From Gemmobacter denitrificans (GTDB lineage Bacteria > Pseudomonadota > Alphaproteobacteria > Rhodobacterales > Rhodobacteraceae): a DNA stretch of 64,000 nucleotides. Location: assembly GCF_036964905.1 (NCBI RefSeq), contig NZ_JBALHR010000016.1:11049-75048 (forward strand), written 5' to 3'. This document shows positions 44,003 to 53,634 of the stretch, in pieces. Position 1 is the stretch's first letter. Each line of letters begins with the position of its first letter. The position numbers and the translations under genes are program-made. Under the pieces are notes generated by a model that had not been told where the DNA came from, did not search any database, and saw only the letters and a list, made by a program, of their open reading frames with translations.

Positions 44003-45496
44003 TCAGAAATCGAACTTCACACCCTGTGCCAGCGGCAGTTGGGCTGAATAGTTCACCGTATTGGTCTGACGGCGCATATAGCCCTTCCAGGCATCCGACC
44101 CGCTTTCGCGCCCGCCCCCGGTTTCCTTTTCGCCGCCAAAGGCACCGCCGATTTCAGCCCCGGAAGGCCCGATGTTCACATTGGCGATGCCGCAATCCGA
44201 CCCGGCAGCCGACAGGAAGGTTTCCGCTTCGCGCATGTTCAGCGTGAAGATGCAGGATGACAGGCCCTGCGGCACGTCATTCTGCAGATGGATCGCCTCG
44301 TCCAGCGTCTCGTAGCCCAGAACATACAGGATCGGCGCAAAGGTTTCTTCCCGCACGGTATCGGTCTGGGCCGGCATCTCGATCAGCGCCGGGCTGACAT
44401 AAGCGCCGCCTTCCACCCCGGCGGCCACTTCGCCGCCATGCACCTTGCCGCCTTCGGCCCGGGCCTTGGCGATCTGTGCCATCATCCGGTCGCGGCTGGC
44501 GTGATCGACCAGCGGGCCGATCAGCGTGCCCTCCTTGCGGGGGTCACCGATGGGCAGGCTGGCATAGGCCTTGGCCAGTTTTGCCACCAGATCATCCTTG
44601 ATCGAATGATGCGCAATCAGGCGGCGCAGCGTCGTGCAGCGCTGGCCTGCCGTGCCCACGGCGGAAAACACGATGGCCCGCACCGCCATGTCGAGATCAG
44701 CCGAAGGAGCCACGATCATCGCATTGTTGCCACCGAGTTCAAGGATCGGCCGCCCCCAGCGGGCGGCGACCTTCGGGCCGACGATCCCGCCCATCCGGGT
44801 GGAGCCGGTGGCGGAAATGATCGGCACATCCTTCGAATTCACCAGCGCCTCGCCGATCGCCGGACCACCGATGACCAGCTGGCTGAGACCTTCCGGCGCA
44901 TCGCCGAACCGCGCCAGCGCGCGTTCCATGATGCGATGGGTCGCAATCGCGGTCAGCGGGGTCTTTTCCGAGGGTTTCCAGATCACCGGATCACCGGCCA
45001 CCAGCGCCAGCGCCGCGTTCCACGACCAGACCGCCACGGGGAAGTTGAAGGCCGAAATGATGCCGCAGGTGCCCATCGGATGCCAGGTTTCCATCATGCG
45101 ATGGCCCGGGCGTTCCGAGGCGATGGTCAGGCCATAGATCTGGCGCGACAGACCCACGGCGAAATCGCAGATGTCGATCATCTCCTGCACTTCGCCCAGA
45201 CCTTCCGAGGTGATCTTGCCCGCTTCCAGCGTGACAAGCGCGCCCAGTTCGGCCTTGGCCGCGCGCAATTCCTCGCCCAGCAGACGGACCAGTTCACCCC
45301 GGCGCGGTGCGGGCACGGTGCGCCATGCCTTGAAGGCGGCATTGGCGCGGGCGATGATCGCAGGCATCTCGGCCGGATCGGTTTCCTTCACATGGGCGAC
45401 GACCGCGCCGTCAATCGGCGAACGCACCGCCAGCGTGCCGCCGGTGATATCGGCCTCGGTCAGCCCTGCGGCTTTCATGATGTCGGCATGGGTCAT
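44003..45496 (-). CDS. ALDH7-type aldehyde dehydrogenase (2-aminoadipate semialdehyde dehydrogenase-like)
   Basis: 497 residues from ATG 45496 (AAGGGAGA upstream). Catalytic Glu is in LELGGNNAMIV and Cys in GTAGQRCTTLRRL; the antiquitin hallmark AFGGEKETGGGRESGSDAWK near the C-terminus marks the ALDH7 family, which oxidises alpha-aminoadipate semialdehyde to 2-aminoadipate in lysine breakdown. It overlaps the upstream malonyltransferase-like gene by reading into its stop region and ends a four-gene operon with gcdH. That context makes lysine or aminoadipate catabolism the best inference. Confidence 0.88.
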   Translation of the reverse strand: MTHADIMKAAGLTEADITGGTLAVRSPIDGAVVAHVKETDPAEMPAIIARANAAFKAWRTVPAPRRGELVRLLGEELRAAKAELGALVTLEAGKITSEGLGEVQEMIDICDFAVGLSRQIYGLTIASERPGHRMMETWHPMGTCGIISAFNFPVAVWSWNAALALVAGDPVIWKPSEKTPLTAIATHRIMERALARFGDAPEGLSQLVIGGPAIGEALVNSKDVPIISATGSTRMGGIVGPKVAARWGRPILELGGNNAMIVAPSADLDMAVRAIVFSAVGTAGQRCTTLRRLIAHHSIKDDLVAKLAKAYASLPIGDPRKEGTLIGPLVDHASRDRMMAQIAKARAEGGKVHGGEVAAGVEGGAYVSPALIEMPAQTDTVREETFAPILYVLGYETLDEAIHLQNDVPQGLSSCIFTLNMREAETFLSAAGSDCGIANVNIGPSGAEIGGAFGGEKETGGGRESGSDAWKGYMRRQTNTVNYSAQLPLAQGVKFDF

Positions 45497-45497
45497 G

Positions 45498-46514
45498 TCA
45501 GTCTCCCTTGGTGACAAGGCGGCGCTGATCTTCCATGCCCATCGAGACAAGGAAAGGCGCCGCATTCTGCAATGATTGGAAATCGGTCTTGGACCCCATC
45601 CCGTGCCAATTGGCCAGGATCAGGCTTTGCGCCACCGCCCCGCCCAAAGTGGTGCCGGGGCCGGTGATGATGAACAGATCGGGCGCGAATTCGCGCGCCG
45701 CATGGGCGATGGCCTTGGTGAAATCATAGGCTTCCACCACCTGATGCCCCAGAGTGTAATCCCAAAGCGCAGCAAGATCGCAGGCGCCCGGCCACCAGAC
45801 ATGGCCGCGCCCGTCGATCATCGGCAGTTCGGGTTGGCCGAACAGGCCGGGTTGCAGCCGCGCCCGGCCGGCTTCGGCCACCGGGGCCTGCAGCGCGGTG
45901 TGGAACGCCGCATGATTGGCCAGCCGCATCGGAAAGCGGCCCTGCACCACCGGCACGGCGGCCTCGAACGCCTTCAGCGCCGGTTCTTCGCCCGCCAATA
46001 CCAGCATGCCGCCCAGATCAATGGACAGGGCGAGGCCCGGAATACCGGCGACAAGCGCCAACAGATCGGCCTTTTTCACCGGATCGGGCTGCCAGTTTTC
46101 ATCGACAAAGGGATAGATCAACTGCCCGCCGATCAGCCGTTCCTGCATCAACGTGCCCATGGTGTTCACCACCTCGAACCCGCCTTCCGCCGTCAGCGCC
46201 CCCGCACAGGCCAGCGTCGAATACCAGCCCATCGAATTGCCGGTCACAGCCACAACTTCCACCCCTTGCAGGCTGCGGAAATCGGCCAGCGTGCTGGCAT
46301 AGATCAAGGCGCTGGCATTGTCGCCCCGCGTGTGGCGCGACACCGAATAGGTGGCGGCCCCGTCAAGATCGGTCAGCGTATCCTGCCCGGCGACCCGACG
46401 GCGGGCATCGAAATCCGCCATCAGAGCCGCATCCCGGAAATGCCGTTTCAGATAACCCAGTTCCGTCTTGGTATAGGTGCCCCGCCCGGGGCAGATCACG
46501 ACAGCGGTCTTCAT
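45498..46514 (-). CDS. Malonyltransferase-like (FabD-fold) protein
   Basis: 338 residues. FabD-type features are CPGRGTYTKTELGYL at the N-terminus, the nucleophile elbow VTGNSMGWYSTLA near residue 94, and a putative catalytic His in ANHAAFHTALQAP. LFIITGPGTTLGGAV near the end is also FabD-like. A malonyl-CoA:ACP transferase is not expected in an amino-acid catabolic operon, and there is no acyl carrier protein nearby. It may be an acyl-transferase or thioesterase-like accessory of the adjacent E1 enzyme. Overlaps the E1 gene by 4 nt. Confidence 0.75.
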   Translation of the reverse strand: MKTAVVICPGRGTYTKTELGYLKRHFRDAALMADFDARRRVAGQDTLTDLDGAATYSVSRHTRGDNASALIYASTLADFRSLQGVEVVAVTGNSMGWYSTLACAGALTAEGGFEVVNTMGTLMQERLIGGQLIYPFVDENWQPDPVKKADLLALVAGIPGLALSIDLGGMLVLAGEEPALKAFEAAVPVVQGRFPMRLANHAAFHTALQAPVAEAGRARLQPGLFGQPELPMIDGRGHVWWPGACDLAALWDYTLGHQVVEAYDFTKAIAHAAREFAPDLFIITGPGTTLGGAVAQSLILANWHGMGSKTDFQSLQNAAPFLVSMGMEDQRRLVTKGD

Positions 46515-48694
46515 GCGCAGATCTCCTTGGCGGCGGCAACGATGCTGTCACGCGACGGCATGGTGGCAGCATAGGCGGGGCCCGTCGCGATGAAACTGTC
46601 CTCGGCTGTCAACCGCGCCAGGGGCAGCCCGGGGCAGGCGTCATGGAAATGTGCCATGAATGCCTCGGCCAGCCCACCGGTATGACGGGTTTCGTCCACC
46701 ACCAGGATACGCTTTGCCCCCTGTACCGCCGCCGTCAGCGCGGCCTTGGGCAGCGGCGACAGCCAGCGGGTGTCGATGATCCGCGCCTTGATCCCGGCTT
46801 GGGCCAGCAGGGGTTCGGCCTGACGGCTCAGATAGGTGCCATTGCCAAAGGTCACGATGGCCAGATCGTCACCGACGCCATGCACCCCCACCTCGCCATA
46901 GGGGATCACCTCGGTCCGGTCGGGATAGCGGGTCATCCAGCCGCCATCCTTGTCGGCATGCAGATCGCGCATCGGATAAAGCGCGATGGGTTCCAGGAAC
47001 ACCACCAGACGCTGTTCCTCACGCGCGAGCCGCACACATTCGCGCAGCATCCGCGCCCCATCCGCCCCGTTGGACGGACAGGCCAGGATCAGGCCCGGAA
47101 TATCGCGCAGCACTGCCACAGAATTGTCATTGTGGAAATGCCCGCCAAAGCCCTTCTGATACCCCAGCCCCGCAATGCGCAGCACCATCGGGTTGGTATA
47201 CTGGCCGTTGGAGAAGAAGGGCAGCGTCGCCGCCTCGCCACGCAGCTGATCCTCGGCATTGTGCAGATAGGCCAGAAACTGGATTTCCGGCATCGGGATG
47301 AACCCGTTCTGCGCCATGCCGATGGCAAGGCCCAGAATGCTCTGTTCATCCAGCAGCGTGTCGATCATCCGGTCCGGGCCGAAGCGGGCCTGAAGCTTCT
47401 GGGTTACACCGTAGACGCCGCCCTTGCGGCCCACATCCTCGCCCATCATCACGATTTCGCGGTGATCCAGCATCAGATCGGTCAGCGCCCAATTCAGGAT
47501 GCGCGACATGATCTGCGGTTCCTGCATCTGCTTCATGTCGCTGCCGAAGGCTGCGGCCCGCGCTTCAGCCCCCGGTCCGTTGGTCGGCTTGCACACCCGT
47601 GTCGGCGGGATGAGCGAGGCCATGACCTCTGCCGCTGTCTGCAGCCGGGGCCGCGTGACGGCCTGCCCCGCCACCCGCTGCACCCGTGCATTCGTATCGG
47701 CATAAACCTGCAGCGCCGTGTCAGGCGTCATGGCCCCGGCCAGATCAAGCTGGCGGACCATATGCAGAAGCGGGTCCTGCGCCTCTTCGGCCTCCACTTC
47801 TTCGCGCGGCAGATAGGTCGTGGGCATATCGGCCCCGGCATGACCATAAAGCCGGATCGTGCGCACATGCAGGAATGCGGGCTTGCGCCGGGTGCGCACA
47901 TACTGCGCGGCCTCCAGCGCCGTGGCATAGGTGTCAAAGATGTCCAGCCCGTCGCAGGCAAAGTACTTCAGCCCCGGGCGGTTGCGGAACGTGGCCCCGA
48001 TCCAGCCCTTTGGCGTCTTGGTCGAAATGCCGATACCATTGTCTTCGCAGCAGAACAGCAAGGGCAGCGGGATCGCCTGATAGCTGGTCCATTGTGCCGC
48101 ATTGAACGCGCCCTGTGCCGTGGAATGATTGGCACTGGCATCGCCAAAGCTGCAATAGACGATGGCATCGTCGGGCAGTTCGGCATGTTCGGGCCGGTGG
48201 CGGCGCGCAGCCCCGATGGCATAGGCCGCCCCCACTGCCTTGGGCAGATGGCTGGCGATGGTCGAAGTCTGGGGCGGAATGTTCAGCGCCTTTGACCCCA
48301 GAACCTTGTGCCGCCCGCCCGAAATCGGGTCTTCGCTGCTGGCGGCAAAGGACAGCAGCATGTCCCAGGCGATGCTTTGCCCCGGCACCTGCTGGCTGCG
48401 CGCGATCTGGAAGGCCGCGTCACGGTAATGGAGAAAGGCCATGTCGGTGGGGCGCAGCGCGGCAGCCACCGCCGCCAGCCCTTCATGCCCCGATGAGCCG
48501 ATGGTGTAGAAGCCCTGCCCGGCCCGCTGCATCACCCGGCTTTGCCGGTCCAGCGCGCGGGACAGGCAGGCCGCCCGGTAGATACCCACCGCCTGAAACG
48601 CAGAAAGCGCCCCCGAAGGGGCGTTGCCATGCGGAAAGTCCCGCGACGCGACGCGTCGCAGGAAATTGTCGTGAACGATATCGGCGCGATCCAT
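46511..48694 (-). CDS. Fused E1 alpha/beta thiamine-dependent 2-oxoacid dehydrogenase
   Basis: 727 residues. The first half is E1-alpha-like with the thiamine diphosphate/Mg motif GDASANHSTAQGAFNAAQW; the second half is E1-beta-like (MMGEDVGRKGGVYGVTQKL, FAGLxYQKG-like AGLGYQKGFGGHFHNDNS, VDETRHTGGLAEA). Such proteins decarboxylate 2-oxoacids and pass the acyl group to an E2 lipoyl enzyme; no E2/E3 is encoded nearby. Between gcdH and ALDH7 genes, 2-oxoadipate to glutaryl-CoA is a reasonable inferred reaction, with branched-chain 2-oxoacids as the alternative. Confidence 0.82.
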   Translation of the reverse strand: MDRADIVHDNFLRRVASRDFPHGNAPSGALSAFQAVGIYRAACLSRALDRQSRVMQRAGQGFYTIGSSGHEGLAAVAAALRPTDMAFLHYRDAAFQIARSQQVPGQSIAWDMLLSFAASSEDPISGGRHKVLGSKALNIPPQTSTIASHLPKAVGAAYAIGAARRHRPEHAELPDDAIVYCSFGDASANHSTAQGAFNAAQWTSYQAIPLPLLFCCEDNGIGISTKTPKGWIGATFRNRPGLKYFACDGLDIFDTYATALEAAQYVRTRRKPAFLHVRTIRLYGHAGADMPTTYLPREEVEAEEAQDPLLHMVRQLDLAGAMTPDTALQVYADTNARVQRVAGQAVTRPRLQTAAEVMASLIPPTRVCKPTNGPGAEARAAAFGSDMKQMQEPQIMSRILNWALTDLMLDHREIVMMGEDVGRKGGVYGVTQKLQARFGPDRMIDTLLDEQSILGLAIGMAQNGFIPMPEIQFLAYLHNAEDQLRGEAATLPFFSNGQYTNPMVLRIAGLGYQKGFGGHFHNDNSVAVLRDIPGLILACPSNGADGARMLRECVRLAREEQRLVVFLEPIALYPMRDLHADKDGGWMTRYPDRTEVIPYGEVGVHGVGDDLAIVTFGNGTYLSRQAEPLLAQAGIKARIIDTRWLSPLPKAALTAAVQGAKRILVVDETRHTGGLAEAFMAHFHDACPGLPLARLTAEDSFIATGPAYAATMPSRDSIVAAAKEICA

Positions 48695-48759
48695 GCCTTG
48701 TCCTGTCGCTGGGGGGAAGGCCCCGGGCCGTCACTGACGCCCCGGAGCCCGCGCTGTGC

Positions 48760-49968
48760 TTAGAAGAAGGCCTGCAGGCCGGTGATGGCACGGCCCAGGA
48801 TCAGGGCATGCACATCATGGGTGCCTTCATAGGTGTTCACGGTTTCAAGGTTCACCATGTGGCGGATCACCTGGAAATCCTGCTGGATGCCGTTGCCGCC
48901 ATGCATGTCACGGGCGTGGCGGGCGATTTCCAGCGCCTTGCCGCAGTTGTTGCGCTTGACGATGGAGATCATCTCGGGTGCGGCATTCGCCTCATCCAGC
49001 AGCCGCCCGACGCGCAGGCTGGCCTGCAGGCCAAGGCTGATATCCGTCAGCATATTGGCCAGCTTCAACTGATAGATCTGGGTGCCGGCAATCGGTTTGT
49101 TGAACTGCTTGCGGTCCAGCCCGTACTGACGCGCAGCATGCATGCAGAACTCTGCCGCCCCCAGCACGCCCCAGCTGATGCCATAACGGGCGCGGTTCAG
49201 ACAGCCGAACGGCCCCTTCAGCCCTTCGACATTGGGAAGCAGCGCATCTTCGCCCACTTCCACATCCTTCATCACGATCTCGCCGGTCACCGAAGCGCGG
49301 AGGGAGAGCTTGCCACCGATCTTCGGCGCCGAGAGACCTTTCATGCCCTTTTCAAGCACGAAACCCCGGATCTTGCCGCCATGGGCCTCAGACTTGGCCC
49401 AGACCACGAAGACATCCGCGATGGGGCTGTTGGAAATCCACATTTTCGACCCGTTCAGCACATAGCCGCTGGTCGTCTTGCGGGCGACAGTCTTCATCCC
49501 GGCCGGGTCCGAGCCTGCATCGGGTTCGGTCAGGCCAAAGCAGCCGATATATTCGCCGCTGGCCAGCTTCGGCAGATATTTCATCCGCTGCTCTTCCGAC
49601 CCGTAGGCATAGATCGGATACATCACCAGGCTGGATTGCACCGACATCATGCTGCGATAGCCCGAATCGACCCGCTCCACTTCGCGCGCCACCAGACCAT
49701 AGGCCACATAGCTGGCCCCCAGCCCGCCATATTCTTCGGGCACGGTCACGCCCAGAAGTCCCATCTCGCCCATTTCGCGGAAGATTGCCGGATCGGTTTC
49801 TTCCTCGGCGAAAGCCTTGATAACACGAGGTTGCAGCTTGTCTTGCGCATAGGCGCGGGCCGCGTCGCGCAATGCGCGTTCCTCGTCGGTCAGCTGCTGG
49901 TCAAGGCGGAAAGCGTCTTCCCAGTCGAAGCGGTTCAGGTCGGGGGCGTCTTTGGGTTTCAGGGCCAT
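48760..49968 (-). CDS. gcdH: Glutaryl-CoA dehydrogenase
   Basis: 402 residues of the acyl-CoA dehydrogenase family. GcdH features: FDWEDAFRLDQQLTDEE start, RVDSGYRSMMSVQSSLVM for dicarboxyl substrate binding, FGLTEPDAGSDP, and the catalytic Glu381 in NTYEGTHDVH. Converts glutaryl-CoA to crotonyl-CoA and CO2, passing electrons to ETF. First gene of the leftward operon. An imperfect hairpin lies just downstream at 48725-48742. The crotonyl-CoA formed could feed Ccr (11776-13068). A LysR gene is divergent, with an inverted repeat between. Confidence 0.95.
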   Translation of the reverse strand: MALKPKDAPDLNRFDWEDAFRLDQQLTDEERALRDAARAYAQDKLQPRVIKAFAEEETDPAIFREMGEMGLLGVTVPEEYGGLGASYVAYGLVAREVERVDSGYRSMMSVQSSLVMYPIYAYGSEEQRMKYLPKLASGEYIGCFGLTEPDAGSDPAGMKTVARKTTSGYVLNGSKMWISNSPIADVFVVWAKSEAHGGKIRGFVLEKGMKGLSAPKIGGKLSLRASVTGEIVMKDVEVGEDALLPNVEGLKGPFGCLNRARYGISWGVLGAAEFCMHAARQYGLDRKQFNKPIAGTQIYQLKLANMLTDISLGLQASLRVGRLLDEANAAPEMISIVKRNNCGKALEIARHARDMHGGNGIQQDFQVIRHMVNLETVNTYEGTHDVHALILGRAITGLQAFF

Positions 49969-50025
49969 GATGCAACCTTTCGGGATCTGCGTTGTTTATG
50001 TGTATAAGGGATTGTTCATTGACTG

Positions 50026-50048
50026 AATAACGCTAGATTGGCGTTATT
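50026..50048. promoter_or_regulatory. LysR-type operator between gcdH and its divergent regulator
   Basis: Inverted repeat AATAACGC-N7-GCGTTATT, perfect 8-bp arms, in the 101-nt divergent intergenic region. It contains T-N11-A spacing as expected for LysR proteins and ends 21 nt before the LysR start codon. Confidence 0.65.
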
Positions 50049-50069
50049 GTATTCACGGAGCGCATATAA

Positions 50070-50987
50070 ATGGCCACGCCCCGCCGCCTCCTGCCATCCG
50101 TCTCGTTGCTGATGGCGTTTGAATCGGTGATCCGAACCGGATCGACCATGGCTGCGGCGCATGACCTGAACCTGACGCAGGGTGCCGTCAGCCGATTGGT
50201 GCAGAACCTTGAAGCCCAATTGGGCGTGCAACTGTTCCGGCGCGAGGGGCGCAGGCTGGTGCCTACCGACAAGGCGATGGCCTATGCCCGCGATGTGGCC
50301 AAGGCGATGGACCTGATCTCGCGCGCCTCGATGCGGGTGCGGGCCGCAACCGGGGGTGGCACGCTGGCTCTGTCGATCCTGCCCACATTCGGCACCCGCT
50401 GGCTTGCCCCGCGCCTGCCGCGCTTTCTGACGGCGCATCCGGGCATTACCATCAATCTGGGCACCCGGCTGCGCCCCTTCGATTTCGCAGAAGAAGGGTT
50501 TGATGCCGCAATCCACTTCGGCGCCGATACATGGCCTGACGCAGGCTTTGCCAAGCTGTTCGACGAAAAGATGGTGGCCTGTGCCGCGCCGGGGTTTCTG
50601 GCCAGCCACCCGATCCGCAGCGCCGCAGATCTGGTGGGGTTGCCGCTCTTGCAACTGGAAACCCGGCCCAATGCCTGGGCGGGCTGGTTTGCCCATCATG
50701 GCGTGACGACCGCCGTACCGCTGGGCATGTTGTTCGACCAGTTCGCACCGATGATCCAGTCCGCCATCTATGGCATGGGCGTGGCATTGCTGCCCGAATT
50801 CCTTGCCAAGGCCGAGCTGGCAGACGGGCGGCTGGCTCTGGCCTGGGGGGTCCCTGTGCCCAGCCAGGGCAGCTACTATCTGGTCTGGCCGCACAGTGCC
50901 GAAAGCCATCCGCCCCTGATCGCCTTTCGCCAGTGGCTGCAAGCGGAGGTTGCGGGCGGTCTGACCGAAGAATTGCTGGCCTGGTAA
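50070..50987 (+). CDS. LysR family regulator of the glutaryl-CoA operon (GcdR-like)
   Basis: 305 residues. N-terminal HTH (LMAFESVIRTGSTMAAAHDL, LTQGAVSRLVQNLEAQLGVQ) and a GcvA-type effector domain (DAAIHFGADTWPDAGFAKL, FDQFAPMIQSAIYGMGVALL). Divergent from gcdH, as is typical of regulators of that gene. The intergenic inverted repeat is the likely site. Its effector may be glutarate or glutaryl-CoA; this is inferred. Confidence 0.9.
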   Translation: MATPRRLLPSVSLLMAFESVIRTGSTMAAAHDLNLTQGAVSRLVQNLEAQLGVQLFRREGRRLVPTDKAMAYARDVAKAMDLISRASMRVRAATGGGTLALSILPTFGTRWLAPRLPRFLTAHPGITINLGTRLRPFDFAEEGFDAAIHFGADTWPDAGFAKLFDEKMVACAAPGFLASHPIRSAADLVGLPLLQLETRPNAWAGWFAHHGVTTAVPLGMLFDQFAPMIQSAIYGMGVALLPEFLAKAELADGRLALAWGVPVPSQGSYYLVWPHSAESHPPLIAFRQWLQAEVAGGLTEELLAW

Positions 50988-51116
50988 CCACAGGCTGCGC
51001 CAGAAGCGCAACATCTGGGGGGAATTTGTGTGGAAGCAACGACATTCCGCCGCAGCGGGGTTCCACCGGACACAATTCTGTCGCCATAGTGCAGAGGCAT
51101 CACTGCGCAGGTTCCC

Positions 51117-53615
51117 ATGCCCGAAGTCGCCTTTATGGAGTCGATCGCCCATCCGGTCTGGATACTTGCCAGCGACGGATCGGGACGGATCATCCACGCC
51201 AACCGAGCAGCCAAGGTTCTGGCAGAGGGATGTCGCGATGCGGAAGACCTGTGCCGTCGGCTGGAACAGGCCGCCGACTGGTCGTTGCATTCCAGCCAAT
51301 ATCCCTGGAAAGGCGGGCAGGCCCCCGCGATCATCGCCCTGCCCGGGGGGGACAGTCTGCACCGCATTGCCTTCGATGCGGCGGGGCATGTGTTGTTCGA
51401 CTGGTCGATCGACAGTGGCAAACTGGACTGGAAGGCCGCCGCGCCGCAGGCCTTCGGCTATGACCTGAACAGCTTTCCGGGCGATATCGACACATGGCTG
51501 TCGCGTGTTCACCCCGAGGACCGGGACCGGATGCAATCGGCGGCGCTGGATACCGCCCCGTCGAGTGAGGTGATCTGGCATGAAGATTACCGGCTGTTGC
51601 GCGCGGATGGCAGTGTGGCGCATGTGATGGATCGCGGCCGGGTGCTGCGCGATGCCGACGGTCGGGCCCGCCGCATGATCGGCGCCGTGATCGATGTCAG
51701 CCGCATCCATGAAGCCGAGGCCCGGTTCCAGCAGGCCGCCCGCGCCTCGCAGGATGTGATTTACAGCTGGTCCCCCATCACCAGCGAAAGCTGGTTCAGC
51801 GACAGTTATCACCAGACTTTCGGGCTTGACCCTGCAGCCCCGCGCGGTGCGCCCGGCAGTTGGCTGGCGGCCATCCATCCCGATGATCTGGCGCGTATCC
51901 TGGATATCCAGAACCGGGCCATTGCCGATGGCACGGACCGCTGGGATGTCGAATATCGTATCCTTGATGGCGAGGGACGCATCGCCCATGTGATGGATCG
52001 CGCCATTGTCGCCCGCGGCGCAGGTGGCGAGGCCACGCGCATCATGGGGTCCATCGTCGATGTGACCCGACTGCGCGAAGAAGAAGCCCGCTTGCAGGCC
52101 GTTCTGCGTGTTTCGGCGGATGTGGTCTATGACATCGACATGCGGCGTCAGCAGGTCACCTTTGCCGGCGGAACGCGCGAAAAGCTGGGGCGCGGCTGGC
52201 GCGGGGTGCATGCGACCTTTTCGGTCTGGCAAGAGGCCATTCACCCCGACGACCGGGATCGTGTGCTGACCGGGTTCAAGGCATTTCTGGCCAGTCGCGC
52301 CGAAAGCTGGCAGATGGAATATCGGCTGTGCAGTGCCGACGGCAGCTATCTGCATGTGCGCGATCTCGCGCTGGCCCTCCGCGACGAAAATGGGACGGCG
52401 TATCGGGTGATCGGCACCATGGCCGATCTGACAGCCGAAATCGAAGCCGCCGAAAAGTTGCAGCAGGCCCAGCGGCTGGAAGCGATGGGCAAGCTGACCG
52501 GCGGTGTTGCCCATGATTTCAACAACCTGCTGACCGTCATCATCGGCAATGCCGAAGCCTTGGCCATGGGTCTGGAAGACCCGGCCCGCCGCGCACTGGC
52601 CGAGGCGGTGATCCAGGCCGCCGGGCGTGGCGCCGATCTGGTGGCCAGCCTGTTGTCCTTTGCCCGCCGCCGCCCCCTGCGCCCGAAGGCGCTGGAAACC
52701 GGGCCATTGCTGGCGGAACTGGGCCGGATGCTGGGCCGCACCCTGCCCGCCAGTCTGCGCCTGCAGATCGAGGCGCCGCCCGGTCTCTGGCCGGTTGAGG
52801 CCGACCCGGCGCAATTGCAGACGGCATTGCTGAATCTGGCAGTCAATGCCGCCGATGCCATGCCCGATGGTGGCCACCTTCTGATCGAGGCCGAAAACGC
52901 CGTTCTGGATGACAGCTATGCCGAAGCCAATCCGGGTGCCCGGGCGGGGGCCTTCCTGCGCATCAGCATCACCGATACCGGCCATGGCATGCCAACAGAG
53001 ATTGCAGCCCGGGCCTTTGATCCGTTTTTCACCACCAAGGCGGTGGGCAAGGGATCAGGGCTTGGGCTGTCGATGGTGCATGGTTTCGTGAACCAGTCGG
53101 GCGGGCATGTGAAGCTTTACAGCGAAGTCGGCATCGGCACGACCATCAGCCTCTATCTGCCCCGCGGTCGCGGAACGGGGCGCAATACCGCCGCAATGCC
53201 CGCACCCGGCAAGGTACCTATGGGTCAGGGTGAGCACATTATCATCGCCGAAGATGATCCGGCGCTGCGGGCGCATGTGATCCGTCTTGTCGAAAGTCTG
53301 GGCTACCGGGTCAGTGCCGCCGAGGATGGCGCGGCGGCACTTGCGCTGATCCGTGCCACGCCCGATGCGGCGCTTCTGTTCACCGATGTGGTGATGCCGG
53401 GCGACATGCCCGGCACAGCGCTGGCGGAACATGCGCTGGCCGAACGACCGGGACTGAAGATCCTGTTCACCTCGGGCTATACCGAGGCCGCGATCACCCG
53501 GAATGGCCAGCTGGACCCCGGAATGCAGCTGCTGTCCAAACCCTATCGACGCGACGAACTGGCACGCAAGTTGCGCGAAGTGCTGGAGGCCACCCCAACC
53601 GGCGCCGAAGGCTGA
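51117..53615 (+). CDS. Soluble PAS-domain hybrid histidine kinase
   Basis: 832 residues without membrane helices. An N-terminal PAS (about 5-70) is followed by three PAS/PAC repeats (about 95-205, 210-325, 330-450), each with a W-x-V/M-E-Y-R or HEDYR-type strand and IGxxxDVTxxxxAE-like end. The H-box is GGVAHDFNNLLTVIIGN (His near residue 465). The ATPase has N-box NLAVNAADAMPDGG and G boxes DTGHGM and GSGLGLSMVHGF. The receiver domain follows (AEDDPALR, phosphoacceptor in LFTDVVMPGDMPG, Lys in LLSKPYR). HWE/PAS-hybrid type cytosolic sensor; signal unknown. No response regulator gene is adjacent. Confidence 0.92.
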   Translation: MPEVAFMESIAHPVWILASDGSGRIIHANRAAKVLAEGCRDAEDLCRRLEQAADWSLHSSQYPWKGGQAPAIIALPGGDSLHRIAFDAAGHVLFDWSIDSGKLDWKAAAPQAFGYDLNSFPGDIDTWLSRVHPEDRDRMQSAALDTAPSSEVIWHEDYRLLRADGSVAHVMDRGRVLRDADGRARRMIGAVIDVSRIHEAEARFQQAARASQDVIYSWSPITSESWFSDSYHQTFGLDPAAPRGAPGSWLAAIHPDDLARILDIQNRAIADGTDRWDVEYRILDGEGRIAHVMDRAIVARGAGGEATRIMGSIVDVTRLREEEARLQAVLRVSADVVYDIDMRRQQVTFAGGTREKLGRGWRGVHATFSVWQEAIHPDDRDRVLTGFKAFLASRAESWQMEYRLCSADGSYLHVRDLALALRDENGTAYRVIGTMADLTAEIEAAEKLQQAQRLEAMGKLTGGVAHDFNNLLTVIIGNAEALAMGLEDPARRALAEAVIQAAGRGADLVASLLSFARRRPLRPKALETGPLLAELGRMLGRTLPASLRLQIEAPPGLWPVEADPAQLQTALLNLAVNAADAMPDGGHLLIEAENAVLDDSYAEANPGARAGAFLRISITDTGHGMPTEIAARAFDPFFTTKAVGKGSGLGLSMVHGFVNQSGGHVKLYSEVGIGTTISLYLPRGRGTGRNTAAMPAPGKVPMGQGEHIIIAEDDPALRAHVIRLVESLGYRVSAAEDGAAALALIRATPDAALLFTDVVMPGDMPGTALAEHALAERPGLKILFTSGYTEAAITRNGQLDPGMQLLSKPYRRDELARKLREVLEATPTGAEG

Positions 53616-53634
53616 CGGCAGCAGGGCCAGTGTC

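Noticed and set aside
50016..52985. Very long minus-strand open frame (about 989 codons) opposite the LysR and kinase genes
   Set aside because: Protein-like motifs are absent and it is rich in Gln, His, Arg and Gly, a usual effect of the complement of high-GC codons. The plus strand encodes clear LysR and PAS-kinase domains.
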